Shown: in pieces, positions 62,880 to 64,000 of the stretch | Numbering within the stretch: position 1 is the first letter of the stretch | Layout: every line of letters begins with the position of its first letter | Assembly (NCBI GenBank): GCA_031254035.1 | Contig: JAIRVF010000040.1 | Coordinates: 1-64,000, forward strand | Length of the DNA stretch: 64,000 nucleotides | Reading direction: 5' to 3' | Origin: Paenibacillus sp. | Lineage (GTDB): Bacteria > Bacillota > Bacilli > Paenibacillales > Paenibacillaceae | Program-made: the position numbers and the translations under genes | Notes under the pieces: generated by a model | Seen by the model: only the letters and a program-made list of their open reading frames with translations | Database searches by the model: none | Told to the model about the DNA's origin: nothing

Positions 62880-63950
62880 ATGTCGTACCAAGGACTACTT
62901 CAAACTTATAAGTCATACCTGCCGGTGAATGAAAATACGCCTTTGCTTACGCTCAAGGAAGGCAATACGCCACTGATCCGCGCGGAGAATCTTTCGGAGG
63001 AATTAGGGCTTGATCTGTATTTTAAATATGAAGGGCTGAATCCTACAGGGTCTTTTAAGGACCGTGGCATGGTTATGGCTGTTGCCAAGGCCATTGAGGA
63101 AGGCAGCCGCACCATCATGTGCGCCTCTACCGGCAATACTTCCGCAGCTGCAGCCGCTTATGCCGCAAGAGCGGGACTGAACTGTATCGTACTTATCCCG
63201 AATAACCATATCGCGCTCGGCAAACTGGCCCAGGCGATGATTTATGGCGCGAAGGTGATTGCCATCGAGGGCAATTTTGACCGTGCTCTGGAGATTGTCC
63301 GCGAAATTACCGCGAAACATCCGATTACCCTTGTAAACTCGGTGAATCCGTACCGCATCGAAGGGCAAAAAACAGCTGCGTTCGAAGTGGTCGACCAGCT
63401 GGGCAAAGCTCCAGATGTGCTCGCGATCCCAGTCGGCAATGCCGGCAATATTTCGGCTTACTGGAAAGGGTTTAAGGAATACCATGCAGCAGGCAAAGCT
63501 TCTACTCTTCCGAAAATGGTAGGGTTTGAGGCTGAAGGAGCGATGGCGATCGTAAAAGGCGAGCCAATTCTTGAACCTGAAACCATTGCAACGGCCATCC
63601 GGATTGGCAATCCGGCAAGTTGGAAAACGGCGGTTGCCGCAGCTAGGGAATCGAACGGACAGATCAACTATGTGACGGACGATGAGATTTTGGCTGCATA
63701 CCGTATGATTGCATCCCGTGAAGGTGTGTTTGCCGAACCGGCATCCGCTGCTTCTGTTGCAGGTGTACTTAAACTTAAACGTGAAGGATATTTCAAAGGT
63801 GGGGAAACGGTAGTATGCGTCCTGACAGGAAACGGCCTTAAGGATCCAAACGTAGCCCTCAGTACCGTGAACGCCGAACCGCTTGTTGTACAAGACACTG
63901 AAGAGGCAGTTATGGAGGCAATCGCGAAGTTGGAAGTGGTAGCAGTATGA
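62880..63950 (+). CDS. thrC: Threonine synthase
   Basis: 356 residues, PLP fold type II. The PLP lysine is in [11 protein letters not shown] (about residue 60), followed by [19 protein letters not shown] and the phosphate-binding [15 protein letters not shown]. It converts O-phosphohomoserine to threonine. AAAAGGAG precedes the ATG. Its stop overlaps thrB by 4 bp. Confidence 0.97.
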   Translation: MSYQGLLQTYKSYLPVNENTPLLTLKEGNTPLIRAENLSEELGLDLYFKYEGLNPTGSFKDRGMVMAVAKAIEEGSRTIMCASTGNTSAAAAAYAARAGLNCIVLIPNNHIALGKLAQAMIYGAKVIAIEGNFDRALEIVREITAKHPITLVNSVNPYRIEGQKTAAFEVVDQLGKAPDVLAIPVGNAGNISAYWKGFKEYHAAGKASTLPKMVGFEAEGAMAIVKGEPILEPETIATAIRIGNPASWKTAVAAARESNGQINYVTDDEILAAYRMIASREGVFAEPASAASVAGVLKLKREGYFKGGETVVCVLTGNGLKDPNVALSTVNAEPLVVQDTEEAVMEAIAKLEVVAV

Positions 63951-64000
63951 TAAATCCGGAAGGCGTATGCGTGAGGATTCCGGCAAGTACTGCGAATCTC
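63947..64000 (+). CDS. thrB: Homoserine kinase (N-terminal 18 codons only)
   Basis: The frame from ATG 63947 reads [18 protein letters not shown] and runs off the window. [10 protein letters not shown] is the conserved start of the GHMP-kinase homoserine kinase, where it is followed by GPGFD. The ATG overlaps the thrC stop (ATGA), the usual hom-thrC-thrB arrangement. Confidence 0.93.
   Translation, partial: MINPEGVCVRIPASTANL

Noticed and set aside
63003..63986. 327-codon minus-strand open frame opposite thrC
   Set aside because: Antisense shadow of threonine synthase, Cys/Arg/His-rich translation with no family resemblance.

Overview
The window is chromosomal DNA from an endospore-forming low-to-mid GC Firmicute, most likely Paenibacillus or a close relative. 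The evidence is the sporulation gene set (spoVID, spoIVFA, spoIVFB, spo0B, lonB, a SpoIIB-like SPOR protein), the gene order tig-clpP-clpX-lonB-lonA-ysxC-hemAXC..BL-spoVID-valS-folC-maf-radC-mreBCD-minCD-spoIVFAB-rplU-prp-rpmA-spo0B-obg-pheB (the order known from Bacillus subtilis with Paenibacillus-type insertions), strong GGAGG ribosome sites and many TTG starts. No phage, transposase, rRNA, CRISPR array or plasmid functions are visible.

Layout. 1-1158: end of a phosphate-uptake operon (pstC partial, pstA). 1.5-11.0 kb: accessory genes: a PAP2 phosphatase, a GntR regulator with a CynX-type MFS permease, a GT8 glycosyltransferase whose tail looks frameshifted, a heterodimeric ABC exporter, and a reverse-strand quinone-oxidoreductase/MerR pair driven by a textbook 19-bp-spacer MerR promoter. 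11.0-11.9 kb: tRNA-Arg(TCT) on the minus strand, followed by a gene-free stretch of direct repeats and minus-strand terminators. 12.2-23.2 kb: protein quality control (YsoA-like protein, trigger factor, ClpP, ClpX, IspG, LonB, LonA, YsxC). 23.6-24.9 kb: an uncharacterised gene and speD. 25.3-33.2 kb: a heme/siroheme operon (hemA, hemX, sirC-like, hemC, a cobA-hemD fusion, hemB, hemL). 33.2-49.3 kb: pseudouridine synthase, spoVID, T-box-controlled valS, folC, murC, a SPOR protein, maf, radC, mreBCD, minCD. 49.3-53.9 kb: a UPF0316 gene and a four-gene OpuC-type compatible-solute ABC transporter sitting between minD and spoIVFA, which are neighbours in B. subtilis. 54.0-60.8 kb: spoIVFA-spoIVFB, RNase E/G, L21-Prp-L27, spo0B, obg. 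60.9 kb to the end: pheB-hom-thrC and the first codons of thrB.

The main unexplained structure is in the intergenic DNA. A ~130-190 bp hairpin-rich element occurs three times, each downstream of a terminator (18.1, 35.9, 58.4 kb). A ~200-bp MITE-like element (34.1 kb) has a second partial copy (25.0 kb). A palindrome occurs at 23.5 and 42.1 kb, and a direct repeat lies beside tRNA-Arg. Other points worth checking are a probable ATT start codon at 12204, a nested stem-loop in the speD leader, and a Spo0B with two predicted N-terminal membrane helices. No wholly new multi-gene system is evident.
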